From assembly GCA_036939755.1 (NCBI GenBank), contig JALLAZ010000075.1, forward strand, positions 1 to 27,223: 27,223 nucleotides of DNA, written 5' to 3'. Each line of letters begins with the position of its first letter. Within the stretch, counting starts at the first letter, position 1. Position numbers and translations under genes: made by a program. The notes beneath the pieces were generated by a model. The model saw only the letters and a program-made list of their open reading frames with translations, ran no database searches and had not been told where the DNA came from. This stretch comes from Stephanodiscus triporus (Eukaryota; Bacillariophyta; Thalassiosirophyceae; Thalassiosirales; Thalassiosiraceae). This document shows, one piece after another, positions 9,619 to 18,971 of the stretch.

Positions 9619-10394
9619 TCATGATGGCAGGAGCATGCCGTCGTCGGCGACTTGCAACGGCCCGTCCATCATCGCGGCCGCCCCCACTGAGTCCACGGTA
9701 TCGCAGACGTCGGTCAGGTCGCCCGCGCTCATGTCGTCGTCGAACAGCTCGTCCGAGGGGGGCAGGGCGGTCCCGAGCAGGTGAGAGAGCAGGTCGTTGA
9801 AATCCTGGTGCGAGTGTTGCATCGTCTCGAATGGATGAGCCCGAAGATTACTTTCGACATAGTCGAACATCGTGTCCGACATCGTTGTGAAGGTCGAGTT
9901 GTCGTTCACGGGCATGGACGAAGAGATATTATGCACCCCGTCGTCCGAGGCTACGACTGGTGGGGTGGGATGTGCGACGGATGCGCAGGATGCCGTAGTC
10001 GTCTCCGCAATGGCCAGGGGAGAGCAGAAGTCGTTGCCGACGACCGATGGCGGCGTCTTGATGCCGAGGAATGCCATGTCGCGAGAAAATTGGGTGGGGG
10101 CGGTCACGTGACTGGCAGGTAAGGCGAATTTCGCGATCGTCGACTGCCCCATCGAGTTGCCGTCCCTCGTGCCGTTGATGGCCGGGGTCGTCGGAGGCCG
10201 GTGCTGCTGCTGCGAGGGTGGCATCCTGCCACGATTGCCCATGAGCGCTTTGTCCTTGTCGTATGTCATAGAGGAGGTGGCGAATGGCTGACCGCACGGG
10301 AGTTGAAAAGGAGCTTTCATCGCCATCATCATCTGCTGATGCTGTGCAGCGAGAATATTCATTTGCATTGCAATTAGTTGTTGATCGATGGCTG

Positions 10395-10434
<40 letters not shown>

Positions 10435-10471
10435 TCGTTGCTGATGTTGTTGCTGATGTTGTTGCTGATGT

Positions 10472-10503
<32 letters not shown>

Positions 10504-12090
10504 ATGCTGCTGATGTTGCTGTTGTTGCTGCTGCTCTTGTTGATTTTTGATAAAGTTCCTCTCGAGCAACTTCACGGCGTCAACTGTCGTGGCGTCGTTG
10601 TAGAAAATCCCGGATTCGCTGATTCCGGTTTGAGTAGTCGACGCCGGTAGCACCGGAATCGACCACGGTGGCGCCGATACCAGGGACGACATGCCGGGCA
10701 TGTTAAGGGGGACTGTGCCCTGCTCCCAACCGAAGAATTGCCCATCGCTGTTCGTGCACCAGGAAGAGTTCCTCTGGTAACCCCTGCTGCTGGGAGAGTG
10801 GACTTGGTCCGACGCTGACGACGTGGCGATGGGACAGGACGCGACGGTGCCGTGAGAGACTTTCCTCCACCCCTTGGGGAGCGATTGTATCTCGACAAGC
10901 CCCACGCCGATCCCCCCCCCGCCGACGTTCGACCGAACGACGCCGTGATCGTCCGCCGTCCCCCCCGACGACGACCATCGTCGTTTGAGGACATTGGAGT
11001 TGCCGCCGCAATTCCCCGAGGAGGAGGGGCTCCTCCTCTTGAGCTTCAGGAGACTCTCAAGGTCGCGCCCGAGCCCGTCGTGCACGTACGAGCACGGGCA
11101 TAGCTTCCCCTTCTTCGAGCCGTGCAGCCTCTTCTTGAAGCCGAAGTAATTCAGCTGACGCTGGAAGCTCGAGTACTGGGAGTGACGGTAGTACTTCCCG
11201 AGGATTTCGCGCTGCAGTCCCGTCGGGTCCAGGACGACGATCTTGCCGACGCCCCCCCTCCCCCCCCCCGCGTGCGTCGACTCGTCGACGGGCGGGACCT
11301 CCCAAAGAATCATGCCCTTCAGCGTCGGGTCGTCGAGCATCGAGTATAGGTGGCAGAGGAATTCGGGGACGGGATGGCCGCACCCTGGCGGGTGTGGGGC
11401 GGGATGATGGAGTGGCAGGGTCGCGCTCGCGCGGTTCGTAGTCGCGTCTTGCGTCGCCAGCGCGGCGACGATCCCGCCTTCCCGCCCCGGGCGGGACCGC
11501 CGACGGTGGACGGAGGACGACGACGACGCGGGAGCCTGGACGATCCCCCCGCTTCGCGGCCCGAGAAACGTCCCGCCGCCGCCGCCGCCGGGGATGGGGA
11601 TTATGACCTCGGGGGGCGCCGTCGTCGTCTTGGGCAGCGTCGACATGCCCCCCACCTCCCGCCCCATCGCGATGTTCGTGAAGACGGTGGCCGCGCCTCC
11701 GCCGAAATTGGCGTCGTGGGGGTCGAATGACATTGGCGACGGTAAGACCGTGGGATGTATTGGTTGTTGTCTCTGCTGCCGCTGCTGCTGTTGTCCGGGG
11801 GTGCTGTTCGACATCCGTTGCAGGGCCATTAGGGATTGCGACATCAGCGTCGAGTTGTAGCTATTGAAGGTTTGAGAGGGATATTGATTAGGAGTATAGG
11901 ATGAGAAGGTGCCGCTTATGTTGTTGTTGATATTATTCATATTGTTGTTGTCGCTGCTGTTGATGTTGATGTTCGGGTATATTGATGCTGTATGAATCGC
12001 CGGGGCATATTCTCGCCTAATAATTGGCTGTAGTGGTGGTGCATGCGAAGGCGGCTGTCCCCCCAGCGGGGAATGGGAGTTCGTTGACAT
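9619..12090 (-). CDS. Heat-shock-factor-type transcription factor with poly-Gln/His tract
   Basis: ATG at 12088-12090; 823 residues. The HSF-type winged-helix DNA-binding domain lies at about residues 236-350. It begins PVPEFLCHLYSMLDD, passes a loop interrupted by a Gly-rich insertion, and reaches the recognition region FQRQLNYFGFKKRL. It ends in basic KLKRR and VLKRRW stretches that could be nuclear localisation signals. HSF normally binds GAA/TTC elements as a trimer. Here the domain is central rather than N-terminal, and no clear HR-A/B heptad region follows. Instead a tract of about 50 mostly Gln and His residues (about 516-567) lies downstream. The C-terminus is acidic and hydrophobic (FETMQHSHQDFNDLLSHLLG, then DELFDDDMSAGDLTDV), like an activation domain. 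The HSF family is expanded in diatoms, so the bound target cannot be guessed. Confidence 0.93.
10384..10545 (-). repeat. CAG/CAA-type repeat coding for poly-Gln/His
   Basis: Interrupted CTG/TTG triplets on the plus strand are read on the coding strand as CAG/CAA, with scattered CAT (His) and one CGA-type Arg. Interruptions are frequent and period 3 is kept throughout. Length polymorphism is likely. Confidence 0.9.
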
Positions 12091-12346
12091 GGCACAATGT
12101 TAGACAGTCCCTTTTCAACTCAACAAGAATGAGATGATGATGTATTTTATATTTTATGGTGTCCCCTACATAAATAAGGAAAAAAAGATGCAGTGAGATT
12201 ATGTCTGTTAATAGTATTAGACTACTCTACACTGATAAAAGTGGATGCCTCTACGAGAAAAGAACAAAACCATGAATAATATTTTCTATCAGATCGATTC
12301 GGACCTTTCTTTTTTATGGGTGCCAGGAACGCCTGTACGGTCGTAC

Positions 12347-12607
12347 CTAACGATAGGTACCTACAATACCCTCTCGTCCCCCCTTGTCTCGCCCCTCCAC
12401 TGCCGCTGCATCGTCCACCTTCCCCCCCCCCTCATCCACGACCTCCACCTCCCCCCCCCCCTCATCCACGACCTCCACCCTCTCCCCCTCCTCCTTGTTC
12501 TCCGCCGCCAGGAAGACATGATCCCACTCGCTGCACATGGGGCAGGGCCCCATCCCATGGACATTGCTATCCATGGGGTAATCGCATGCTCCGCACTTAA
12601 ACTTCAT
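12347..12607 (-). CDS. Small zinc-ribbon protein with acidic repeat tail
   Basis: From the ATG at 12605-12607 the product has 86 residues. The first 30 form a compact two-CxxC unit, MKFKCGACDYPM then GMGPCPMCSEWDHVF, suited to bind one zinc ion like rubredoxin-type or zinc-ribbon knuckles. The rest is acidic and Gly-rich. It includes a ten-residue unit (VEVVDEGGGE then VEVVDEGGGK) repeated twice, encoded by a 30-bp tandem repeat. The function is unknown. The CxxC pair makes chance unlikely, but the tail is low in complexity and the stop could be misplaced. It lies between the HSF gene (same strand) and the FKBP gene (divergent). Confidence 0.55.
   Translation of the reverse strand: MKFKCGACDYPMDSNVHGMGPCPMCSEWDHVFLAAENKEEGERVEVVDEGGGEVEVVDEGGGKVDDAAAVEGRDKGGREGIVGTYR
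12422..12480 (-). repeat. 30-bp tandem repeat, two copies
   Basis: Each copy is a C-run followed by CTCATCCACGACCTCCACC. The second starts 30 bases after the first (12431 and 12461). The unit is a multiple of three and encodes the repeated ten residues in the zinc-ribbon protein. Confidence 0.85.
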
Positions 12608-12795
12608 CGTGAACACACAACTTGCTGTTACGGTGCACCCAAAATCGCATTATATCTTACATCTGTCCGATCATAGGAGTATCACATACCGTCAGAAAGC
12701 TCTTGTCAACGCGGAAACGAATATGCCATTCAAATGCTTGACATGTGTAGGAATTAGGGAGAAATGAGAAGTGGGGTCGTATGTACGATCCATCT

Positions 12796-12848
12796 TTCTC
12801 GCGATTCTCTTATACCGCGTTCTTCTTATACAGCGTGTTTTACGGTAC
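12796..12848 (+). promoter_or_regulatory. Promoter-like block: two 16-bp units plus TTACGGTAC (FKBP)
   Basis: The layout is TTCTCGCG, then two 16-base units ending CTTATACCGCG and CTTATACAGCG, then TGTTTTACGGTAC. It aligns without gaps to 23411-23463 upstream of the thiolase gene, matching about 40 of 53 bases with the same spacing. It ends 38 bases before the preferred FKBP start. Its role is inferred. Confidence 0.5.
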
Positions 12849-12886
12849 AGTCGCTGGCTATTTGGGTGCATACTTCTTTCGTGTTG

Positions 12887-13771
12887 ATGAGGATGAGGAT
12901 GATAGGCAGACCATTCGTACCCCCGGCAGCCAGATTGTTGGCAACAGCATTATCGCTATCCCTCGCCTGCGAAGTCTCCAATGCGGCCTCCTTTATTCAC
13001 CCGAGGAGGACGAGGAGCGAACCCCCCGCGGCGTCGGTGCGAGCGGCGCCGATGCCGGCGTCGGTCATCGACGGCTCGACCGACGACGGGGTGGGGCGGG
13101 GGAGGGGGGGGTGGATATCGCTCGTCGGCGACGGCGACGCGTCGTCGTCGCCGGTGCGCAAGCTCGTCCTCGTCCCAGGAAGGCGAAGAAGCGATGATGA
13201 CGATGAAGACGACGACAACGACGCGCCGTCCGATGGATGTACGGTCGAACTCGCATACACCGGGACGTTGAGCGGCGCTCCCGCGGACGATTGGTCCGTT
13301 GACGACGTCGTCGAGTGCTGGCTGCCCAGTCTCCAGGGGATGGCGGGCCTGAAGCCGAAGTTCGTCGAATGTCAAGTCGACGGACGCGCGCTCGCCGACC
13401 TCACCGAGGAATACTGCCTGTCCGCGCTCGGGATCGAGGGCAAGATGCAGGCGAAGAAGCTCGTCATGGCATCGAGGCGACTAGCGATGCATCGCGAGGA
13501 TCGTCCGCCGGGGACTGTGTTCGATTCGAGCGACGCGCGCGGTAGGAATTACGCATTCGTCCTGGGACCTACAAGCAAGGTCATACGGGCGATGGACATC
13601 GCCGCGCGTTCCATGAGGGTCGGCGAGCGGTGTCTTTTGGTCTGCAGGTCGGACTACGGCTACGGATCGGAGGGGTTGCGCGCGACCGGGGGGGGAGTGG
13701 TGGTGCCGCCGTTCGCGACGCTTTGCTTCGACTTGACGTTGGTGAGCATAAGTACCGCCGCATCATCGTGA
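12887..13771 (+). CDS. FKBP-type prolyl isomerase with an internal SAM domain, plastid-targeted
   Basis: The preferred start is the ATG at 12887 (two more follow at 12893 and 12899), giving 294 residues. A frame from 12764 is open, but its extra 41 residues cover the promoter-like block. The N-terminus is a signal peptide (ARLLATALSLSLACEVSNA) followed by ASFIHP, an ASAFAP-like plastid signal. After a low-complexity linker the FKBP fold begins (VELAYTGTL, about residue 119). It is interrupted at about 134-203 by a SAM domain (WSVDDVVECWL, then FVECQVDGRALADLTEEYCL and LGIEGKMQAKKLV). It then resumes with PPGTVFDSS, YAFVLGPTSKVIRAMD, YGYGSEG and VPPFATLCFDLTLV. Active-site counterparts FD, VI and Tyr are kept; the Trp of VIxGW is Met. 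Proline isomerisation in the plastid is likely, with the SAM part binding a partner. Confidence 0.88.
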   Translation: MRMRMIGRPFVPPAARLLATALSLSLACEVSNAASFIHPRRTRSEPPAASVRAAPMPASVIDGSTDDGVGRGRGGWISLVGDGDASSSPVRKLVLVPGRRRSDDDDEDDDNDAPSDGCTVELAYTGTLSGAPADDWSVDDVVECWLPSLQGMAGLKPKFVECQVDGRALADLTEEYCLSALGIEGKMQAKKLVMASRRLAMHREDRPPGTVFDSSDARGRNYAFVLGPTSKVIRAMDIAARSMRVGERCLLVCRSDYGYGSEGLRATGGGVVVPPFATLCFDLTLVSISTAASS

Positions 13772-15153
13772 GGGAGTACGATAGAGTATCTCGAGAGCGT
13801 GCAGCGACCATTTTGTATTCGAACGTTTTGTCTTCAAACTTTTGCAAAGAGGGAAAGAGAATAAGACTTTGTTTTGGCGATGTATCTTGGCATGTATTAT
13901 TTATGATTATTTCTTCATTTATTTCTTCATATAGCATGAGAAAAATCTCAGACTTGAAAAATCATGTCATTTTCATCCTCCTTCTATCATATAATGTATA
14001 GTAACTTGTAACGATTTCATATGGAGATGTCGTCCTCCTCCCTCGAGGAAACATTTGATCCTACATGGCGGATATCATCTCCATCAACAGGACTACCTTC
14101 CATGCATTCTGCTTTTCTCCTTCCTATTGTTAAGCTCTGCCATGCGAGTCATTTTCCATTTTCAACCCCTTCGATGTCGCTCGCGGATCTTGGAATTCGA
14201 TCGCAGCGGACTCCGACCATCGCGGAGGCAGGGATGAGATCGTTGTTGTTGGAAGACGAGGACAGGCCGCCCGAGCAGTAACCGCGATTTGTGGACGTCC
14301 TCTTCCTCCATCCCGCGCAGTCCTCTCCGACATTTCCGTCGCGTCGTCCTCGCCGTCGATCCCGCGTCGTTCGTTTCGCTCCCACATACTTCCTCAACGA
14401 GACGCGCGTTTCTACACCCCAAGCTCCTCAGTCTCAATTTACATCGAGGATAAAAGTTGCCTCATCCTCAGCTTCTCGCGCGATACGCTCGAGGGGGGTC
14501 AATCTTCCTCTCCCGCCCGTTTGGGTCTCCCTCCTTGCCTCGAAGGAAGCCCGGCGAGGCGGAGGAGGGAGTCCGACCGCGCGTGTTCGCCGATGACATC
14601 GAGTCGGACCCGCACTCGAATCGTGCCAGAGCCGTTTCGCGCCTGGTCGATGCGGCCGTCCTCGGCCAGCGAGGGTGGAAGCGAGTCGAGATCGAGACGA
14701 CGCCCGGCGGTCTCGGGTAACGATGGAAGGCCTCCCCTTCTCCGCTCGTTCGTCCGCCTCGTCTTCGAGGACGACGGCGGTGACCACGATCACGACCTCG
14801 CCCCCATTCGACCGCCTTCGTCGGGATATCGTCCGAGTCGGCGATCCTGCCACCGTAGAGTGATGATGGTGGGATCCATCGCCTGTCTGTAATAGATATG
14901 AATATTATGCCCGAGTTAAAAAAGAAAAAAAGGCCAGCAACTGCTTAAGTCACCAAGTCACCGACCAACGTAGGAATTCAATTCACCTGGTGGAAGTGGT
15001 GTGTGACGAGGCAGCTTTTTGCAGCTGCCCCGATAGGGGAGTTGTTCCGAAGAGACAGACACAACACCCAAAACACCCAACGCCCGATTGGGACCTTGGT
15101 GTCATTTTTTATTCTATTCCACTCGGTGGGTGCACCGCCCTGTCGACCACAAA
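13772..15153. other. Gene-poor region with coding-like fragments in shifting frames
   Basis: No single frame is convincing. On the plus strand, protein-like stretches appear in three successive frames. DDIESDPHSNRARAVSRL and RGWKRVEIETTPGG (about 14600-14720) is followed by LRSFVRLVFEDDGGDHDHD (about 14740-14800), then FDRLRRDIVRVGDPATVE (ending near 14863). This could be a decayed or mis-sequenced gene, or chance in GC-rich DNA. The 13.8-14.0 kb part is the AT-rich 3' flank of the FKBP gene. The 14.9-15.15 kb part is the 5' flank of the next gene. Confidence 0.4.
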
Positions 15154-16134
15154 ATGGTGGGTCGGATCCGTGCAGCAGCCCTATTGGCGGCGTCGGCGTC
15201 GGCGTCGGCGGCAACGGCGTTCACCGCCGCCCATCCTCCTCGTTTTTTCGACACGGCGCCGTTTCTTGGGCATACGGACCACGCTCGCTCGATCGATCCG
15301 ACAAGGTCGATCGTGTGTTTCGCCGCGTCATCGCCGAGTGAAGAGAGCGAATCAACGATTGCCATTCCATCCGTCGTGGTTTCCCCCGTCCTCGCTCAGG
15401 TTTATCCTGCTCTAATCGCACACAAGGAGAAACACGGCAACCCCAATATTCCACTGGGGAGCACCGATGGCAAGAGGTGCAAAACACTCCGGAGGCTGCA
15501 TTTCCAGAACATGCTGACGGAAGATGAGTCGTCGTTATTGGAAGAATTGGGATTTCGGTTCCATTCCTTCGAAGATGTGTATTACGAATGCGACTTCGAT
15601 GAGATGTTGTTCAAGCTGACTCTGTACCACAAGGAGTTCCAAACTTATCAAATTCCGAAGAAGTATGAACAGGATCCGGAGCTTGGGTGAGTGATTCAGT
15701 TTCCGGGAAAGGTATTATTGATCTTGCAGTGCTTTTTATACTCCTTTATTGCTTCTGTAGCTAACAGTTTTTTCTCTGTGTCAATTTTGTCGCGTTTCAG
15801 AGCTTGGGTCACTATGCTGCGACGCCTACGCCAGAAAAACGAGTTGCCGAAGATTCAAATCGACAAATTGGACGCGGTGGGGTTCGAGTGGAATTCGACT
15901 CGTAAGTGTGGAAGCTCTTTCATGAAGAGATATAGGGAGGTATTGTCATATCTGAGCACAGTTGTCGAGGCTGGAGGGGACGTGAAAGTGCTCTTGCACG
16001 ACGACACTGAGATCATGAAGTGGATAGACGCCCAAAGACAGGCTTATGAAAACGGGAAGTTATCCGAATCAAGGGTGCAGTACATGGACGACCTTCCGGG
16101 CATTGATTGGAGAAATCCCACCAGTTGGGCGTAG
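15154..16134 (+). CDS. Helicase-associated (HA) domain protein, plastid-targeted, two exons
   Basis: Exon 1 is 15154-15686 and exon 2 is 15801-16134 (GT-AG intron of 114 bp), giving 288 residues. The ATG at 15154 is chosen because it is followed at once by a signal peptide (RIRAAALLAASASASAA) and TAFTAAHP, an ASAFAP-like plastid signal. Two helicase-associated-domain units follow. The first runs from YPALIAHKEKHGNPNIP to LEELGFRFHSFEDVYYECD. The second runs from LYHKEFQTYQIPKKYEQDP across the splice site (ELG then AWVTMLRRLRQK) to LDAVGFEW. No helicase core is present. HA domains are small helical units thought to bind nucleic acid and are abundant in diatoms as stand-alone proteins, so a nucleic-acid role in the plastid is a guess. 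It converges on the urea transporter gene (147 bp). Confidence 0.85.
15687..15800 (+). other. Spliceosomal intron flanked by a 10-bp direct repeat
   Basis: The donor is GTGAGT and the acceptor is TTTCAG; it splices between the second and third bases of a Gly codon. The bases GAGCTTGGGT occur at 15679-15688 and again at 15800-15809, spanning both splice junctions. Confidence 0.88.
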
Positions 16135-16281
16135 GTCGTTTGTCAACGATAGGTTGGAATGTCACTTAATATGATATTAATATGTGCACACATCTATTCC
16201 TTGGCATAGTCATGGATCACTTCATAACAGCAAAAACAACACGACATAAAACAAGAAGAGTATTCCCCCAGGCTCTTACTC

Positions 16282-17466
16282 CTATTCGTTCTTTTCCGGA
16301 GAATGCGGATTTTTGGCAAGTTTCAAGCCAGGGATGTGTCCCTCAAGCAGATAAGATGCAGTGGCAACTGTACAAAATGGCAGTGTAAGGCACGGGGCGC
16401 CATATGCGCCAAAGAGAGGCCCCATCGCCCCGAACAAAGCAGCTGACGCCGCAGCACTCGCGACACTCAAAACCATAGTTTGGGGCGAATTGACAAAGAA
16501 GACGCCCACGGCCATTGACGCAAGGCATGAGTTGTAACCCCACAATCCGTCGGATATAGCAGAAAGATCAGCTCCCAACAGATAACCCACAATACTTCCT
16601 GTGGCACATCCTCCCACTGCATGCAGGGCCAACATCGGTGAGTACATGGAGGTCGCGGCCACAATTCCTGCTCCCGACAACGGCGAATTGACAACGAAAA
16701 TTTGAGATATTCCCGTCAAAGGAGATAGAACGACTGGGTCTACACCAGATGTCATGGCTTTAACACTGGCGTCGAATGTGTCGAATAGCTTTTGTACATC
16801 TTGAAATCCCGCAGTCGAGGTCGAGAAAGTATCCTCGATTGAACTTGGGAGAAGGGGTCTTGTTCGCAGTAGGGATGTCAACGCCACGATGTTGAACGAC
16901 CAAGTCCATTGCGGCTGTGCCAGCACACTCTTAAGAGACGCAGAGACCAAAGGAGTTGCCGCGGCACCGACCAATGTAGATAGTGCCGTGTATGGATAAT
17001 GCGCCGGACCGAAAACCGAAGCAGCGCAGCCGATCAGGGCACCATTGTACCCCCACAGCCCATTATTCCACGTCTGCTTATCGAGTCCGATGATCTTTGA
17101 TGTTGTATTAGCGGTAATGGTGCCCAAAGCTGCGTATGCCGCAAGTTTTGGATCCCCTAGTGCGAGGCTCGCGAATATGACTCCTCCCGAAGCCGGAGAA
17201 CCAAGGAAGATCACCTGCCCCATCGATTTGGTAGCAGCCTCGAGAGCGCCAAGATCTCTAGGGGGAAGAACCGCATCGTTCGTCACCGGAGTAGTTTCAA
17301 GAGGTGAAGGAGGGGAGTCATCCTTTTTCTCCGGGTTATAGGCTGGGGTCGAAGAGAAAGCAGGGAAAACAGTTTGTACAATCTTGTTTCCTGCGAAGGT
17401 GACCTGGCGCCACTGTGGAGGTCTTTGTCGGTAGCAGGAGGAGGCCAACGAGATAATGCTAGTCAT
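16282..17466 (-). CDS. Urea transporter (UT/SLC14 family)
   Basis: ATG at 17464-17466; 394 residues. Two homologous halves are visible, as in the UT channel fold. Half one has QVIFLGSPASGGVIF and GLWGYNGALIGCA (about residues 128-146). Half two has QIFVVNSPLSGAGIV and GLWGYNSCLASMA (about 303-318). A PCLTLPF segment (about 358-364), a UT signature, follows near the C-terminus. UT proteins are passive urea channels. In diatoms urea is both an external nitrogen source and a product of the urea cycle, so uptake or internal release is likely. The first 60 residues are not membrane-spanning, have several Arg/Gln and a Pro/Ser-rich stretch, and could be an organelle presequence or a cytosolic tail. 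No direct regulatory site was recognised. It is divergent from the 2OG oxygenase, with 293 bp between starts. Confidence 0.95.
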   Translation of the reverse strand: MTSIISLASSCYRQRPPQWRQVTFAGNKIVQTVFPAFSSTPAYNPEKKDDSPPSPLETTPVTNDAVLPPRDLGALEAATKSMGQVIFLGSPASGGVIFASLALGDPKLAAYAALGTITANTTSKIIGLDKQTWNNGLWGYNGALIGCAASVFGPAHYPYTALSTLVGAAATPLVSASLKSVLAQPQWTWSFNIVALTSLLRTRPLLPSSIEDTFSTSTAGFQDVQKLFDTFDASVKAMTSGVDPVVLSPLTGISQIFVVNSPLSGAGIVAATSMYSPMLALHAVGGCATGSIVGYLLGADLSAISDGLWGYNSCLASMAVGVFFVNSPQTMVLSVASAAASAALFGAMGPLFGAYGAPCLTLPFCTVATASYLLEGHIPGLKLAKNPHSPEKNE

Positions 17467-17759
17467 TGTCAAGTACGATACGATAGGGAAGGAGCTAAAT
17501 CGGGTTTCGGGCTAGGCCGTGATCTGACGAAGCGCGATTGTGGATACTCGTAGTAGTATCTATCGTACCACCACAAAATATTTTATGTGTATTTTTTGGA
17601 TGGAGAGAACAACATCATCATGATTCACGTTGTTGTTGTGTCGAGTTGTACAATATTTTTTATCTAACACAGAGAATAAAAGCATCGTATGATAGGAGAA
17701 GAGATTAATAACACACTCTGTCAAGTCCCGACCGCCCCGGAAGTAATAAAACCGAAACG

Positions 17760-18971
17760 ATGCTCCACCTTCATCGTGCTGCGTCGCGGACGATGATGAT
17801 GCACCCGCTCGCCGCCAATGCCAGAAGATCGCTGTCGCCTACGACGACGACGACGACGCCGTGCGGCCATCCGCTGATCGACGTGGCCAAGCTGAGGGAG
17901 GGCAGCGACGAGACGACGTCCGATCTCCGTCGCGCCCTGTTCGATTACGGCTACTTCTACGCCGCCAACGTCGCCGAGCTCCCCGCCGAATACATCCGCT
18001 CCCTGTACGACTACTCCGCCGCGTGCCACGGGCTGTCGCCGCGGATCAAGAACAAGTATCGGCAGCGCGACGGCGGCACCGGCGCCTACTCCGGCCCCGA
18101 CATCGGACAGCCGGAGTTGCAGTACGAGGCGGGGGGGGTCGACGCGCGGGTGCGGGCCTGGGATTACAGCCGGACGCGGTTCTCCCTCGCGGCGGCGGCG
18201 GCGGCGCGGGACGACGACGGCGGGACCGGGGACGGCGACGACGACGGGCGATATCCCGCGTCGCACGAGATCCACCCCCCGTTCGCGGCCGTGCTCGACG
18301 AGTGCTACGGGCGTCAGGACGCGCTGGCGCGCGTCTTGCTCGGCGGATTCGAGCGCGCGCTGGACATTCCATCCGGAACCCTCGTGGGCATGTTCGACGC
18401 GGAGGGGGGCGACTTCGGCACGATAAGGCTGCTGCACTACCCCGGAGACGACGTTGACGACGACGACTACGACGCGATCGGGACCACCGGCATCGGCGCG
18501 CACACCGATTTCGAATGCTTCACGCTCATGCACCAGACGGCGCCGGGATTGCAGATCCTCCCTCGCGCCCCCCCGGGCGACGACGACGGGGTCGACGGCG
18601 GTCACTACTCCCGGGAGTGGACGGACATGCCCGTGCGCGACTCGGAATTCGTCGTGATAATCGGGGACATGCTCGAGCGCCTGACGAACGGCGCGCTCCT
18701 AGCCACGCCCCACCGCGTGATGCCGACGTCGCATTCCCGCGATTCGATAATACGCTTCAACGCGTTCGCGCCGTCGACGATAATCGCGCCCATGCGGCCG
18801 TTCGTCACGGACGAACGCCCGTCGTCGTACTCCGCCGTGACGATGAGCACGCACATGGAGGTCACGATGAGGAATCTCGAGGAGGGGATGGGAAGTTGGG
18901 ACGAGTCGCGGCGGATATCGACGTCGGCGAGGAGGGATTACGGCGGCGAGCGGCGAGTTCTCGAGGTCTGA
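17760..18971 (+). CDS. 2-oxoglutarate/Fe(II)-dependent oxygenase, isopenicillin-N-synthase-like
   Basis: ATG at 17760; 403 residues. The N-terminal part has the DIOX_N pattern (PLIDVAKLREGSDETTSDLR and a following FDYGYFYAANV). The double-stranded beta-helix core holds the iron ligands H248 and D250 (GIGAHTDFECFTLM) and H318 (TPHRVMP). R332 lies in SIIRFNAF, where the usual RxS is RxN, and would bind 2-oxoglutarate. The layout matches plant and fungal IPNS-like oxygenases that act on small molecules; the substrate cannot be read from sequence. Two acidic or Ala-rich insertions (about residues 142-165 and 235-245) are low in complexity. There is no obvious signal peptide, so it is probably cytosolic. 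It shares a divergent promoter region with the urea transporter, which could mean common control but does not prove a pathway link. Confidence 0.92.
   Translation: MLHLHRAASRTMMMHPLAANARRSLSPTTTTTTPCGHPLIDVAKLREGSDETTSDLRRALFDYGYFYAANVAELPAEYIRSLYDYSAACHGLSPRIKNKYRQRDGGTGAYSGPDIGQPELQYEAGGVDARVRAWDYSRTRFSLAAAAAARDDDGGTGDGDDDGRYPASHEIHPPFAAVLDECYGRQDALARVLLGGFERALDIPSGTLVGMFDAEGGDFGTIRLLHYPGDDVDDDDYDAIGTTGIGAHTDFECFTLMHQTAPGLQILPRAPPGDDDGVDGGHYSREWTDMPVRDSEFVVIIGDMLERLTNGALLATPHRVMPTSHSRDSIIRFNAFAPSTIIAPMRPFVTDERPSSYSAVTMSTHMEVTMRNLEEGMGSWDESRRISTSARRDYGGERRVLEV

Noticed and set aside
10284..10650. Open plus-strand frames rich in Leu, Val and Ala
   Set aside because: They are the CAG/CAA repeat of the HSF gene read on the wrong strand.
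12245..12676. Plus-strand frame of 143 codons over the zinc-ribbon gene
   Set aside because: Pro/His/Leu-rich text arises from the C-runs; the minus strand has the CxxC pair and a better case.
17721..18605. Long open minus-strand frame of 294 codons opposite the 2OG oxygenase
   Set aside because: It is an antisense shadow of GC-rich coding DNA; its composition is Arg/Val-rich without a domain, while the plus strand has a complete oxygenase with catalytic residues.
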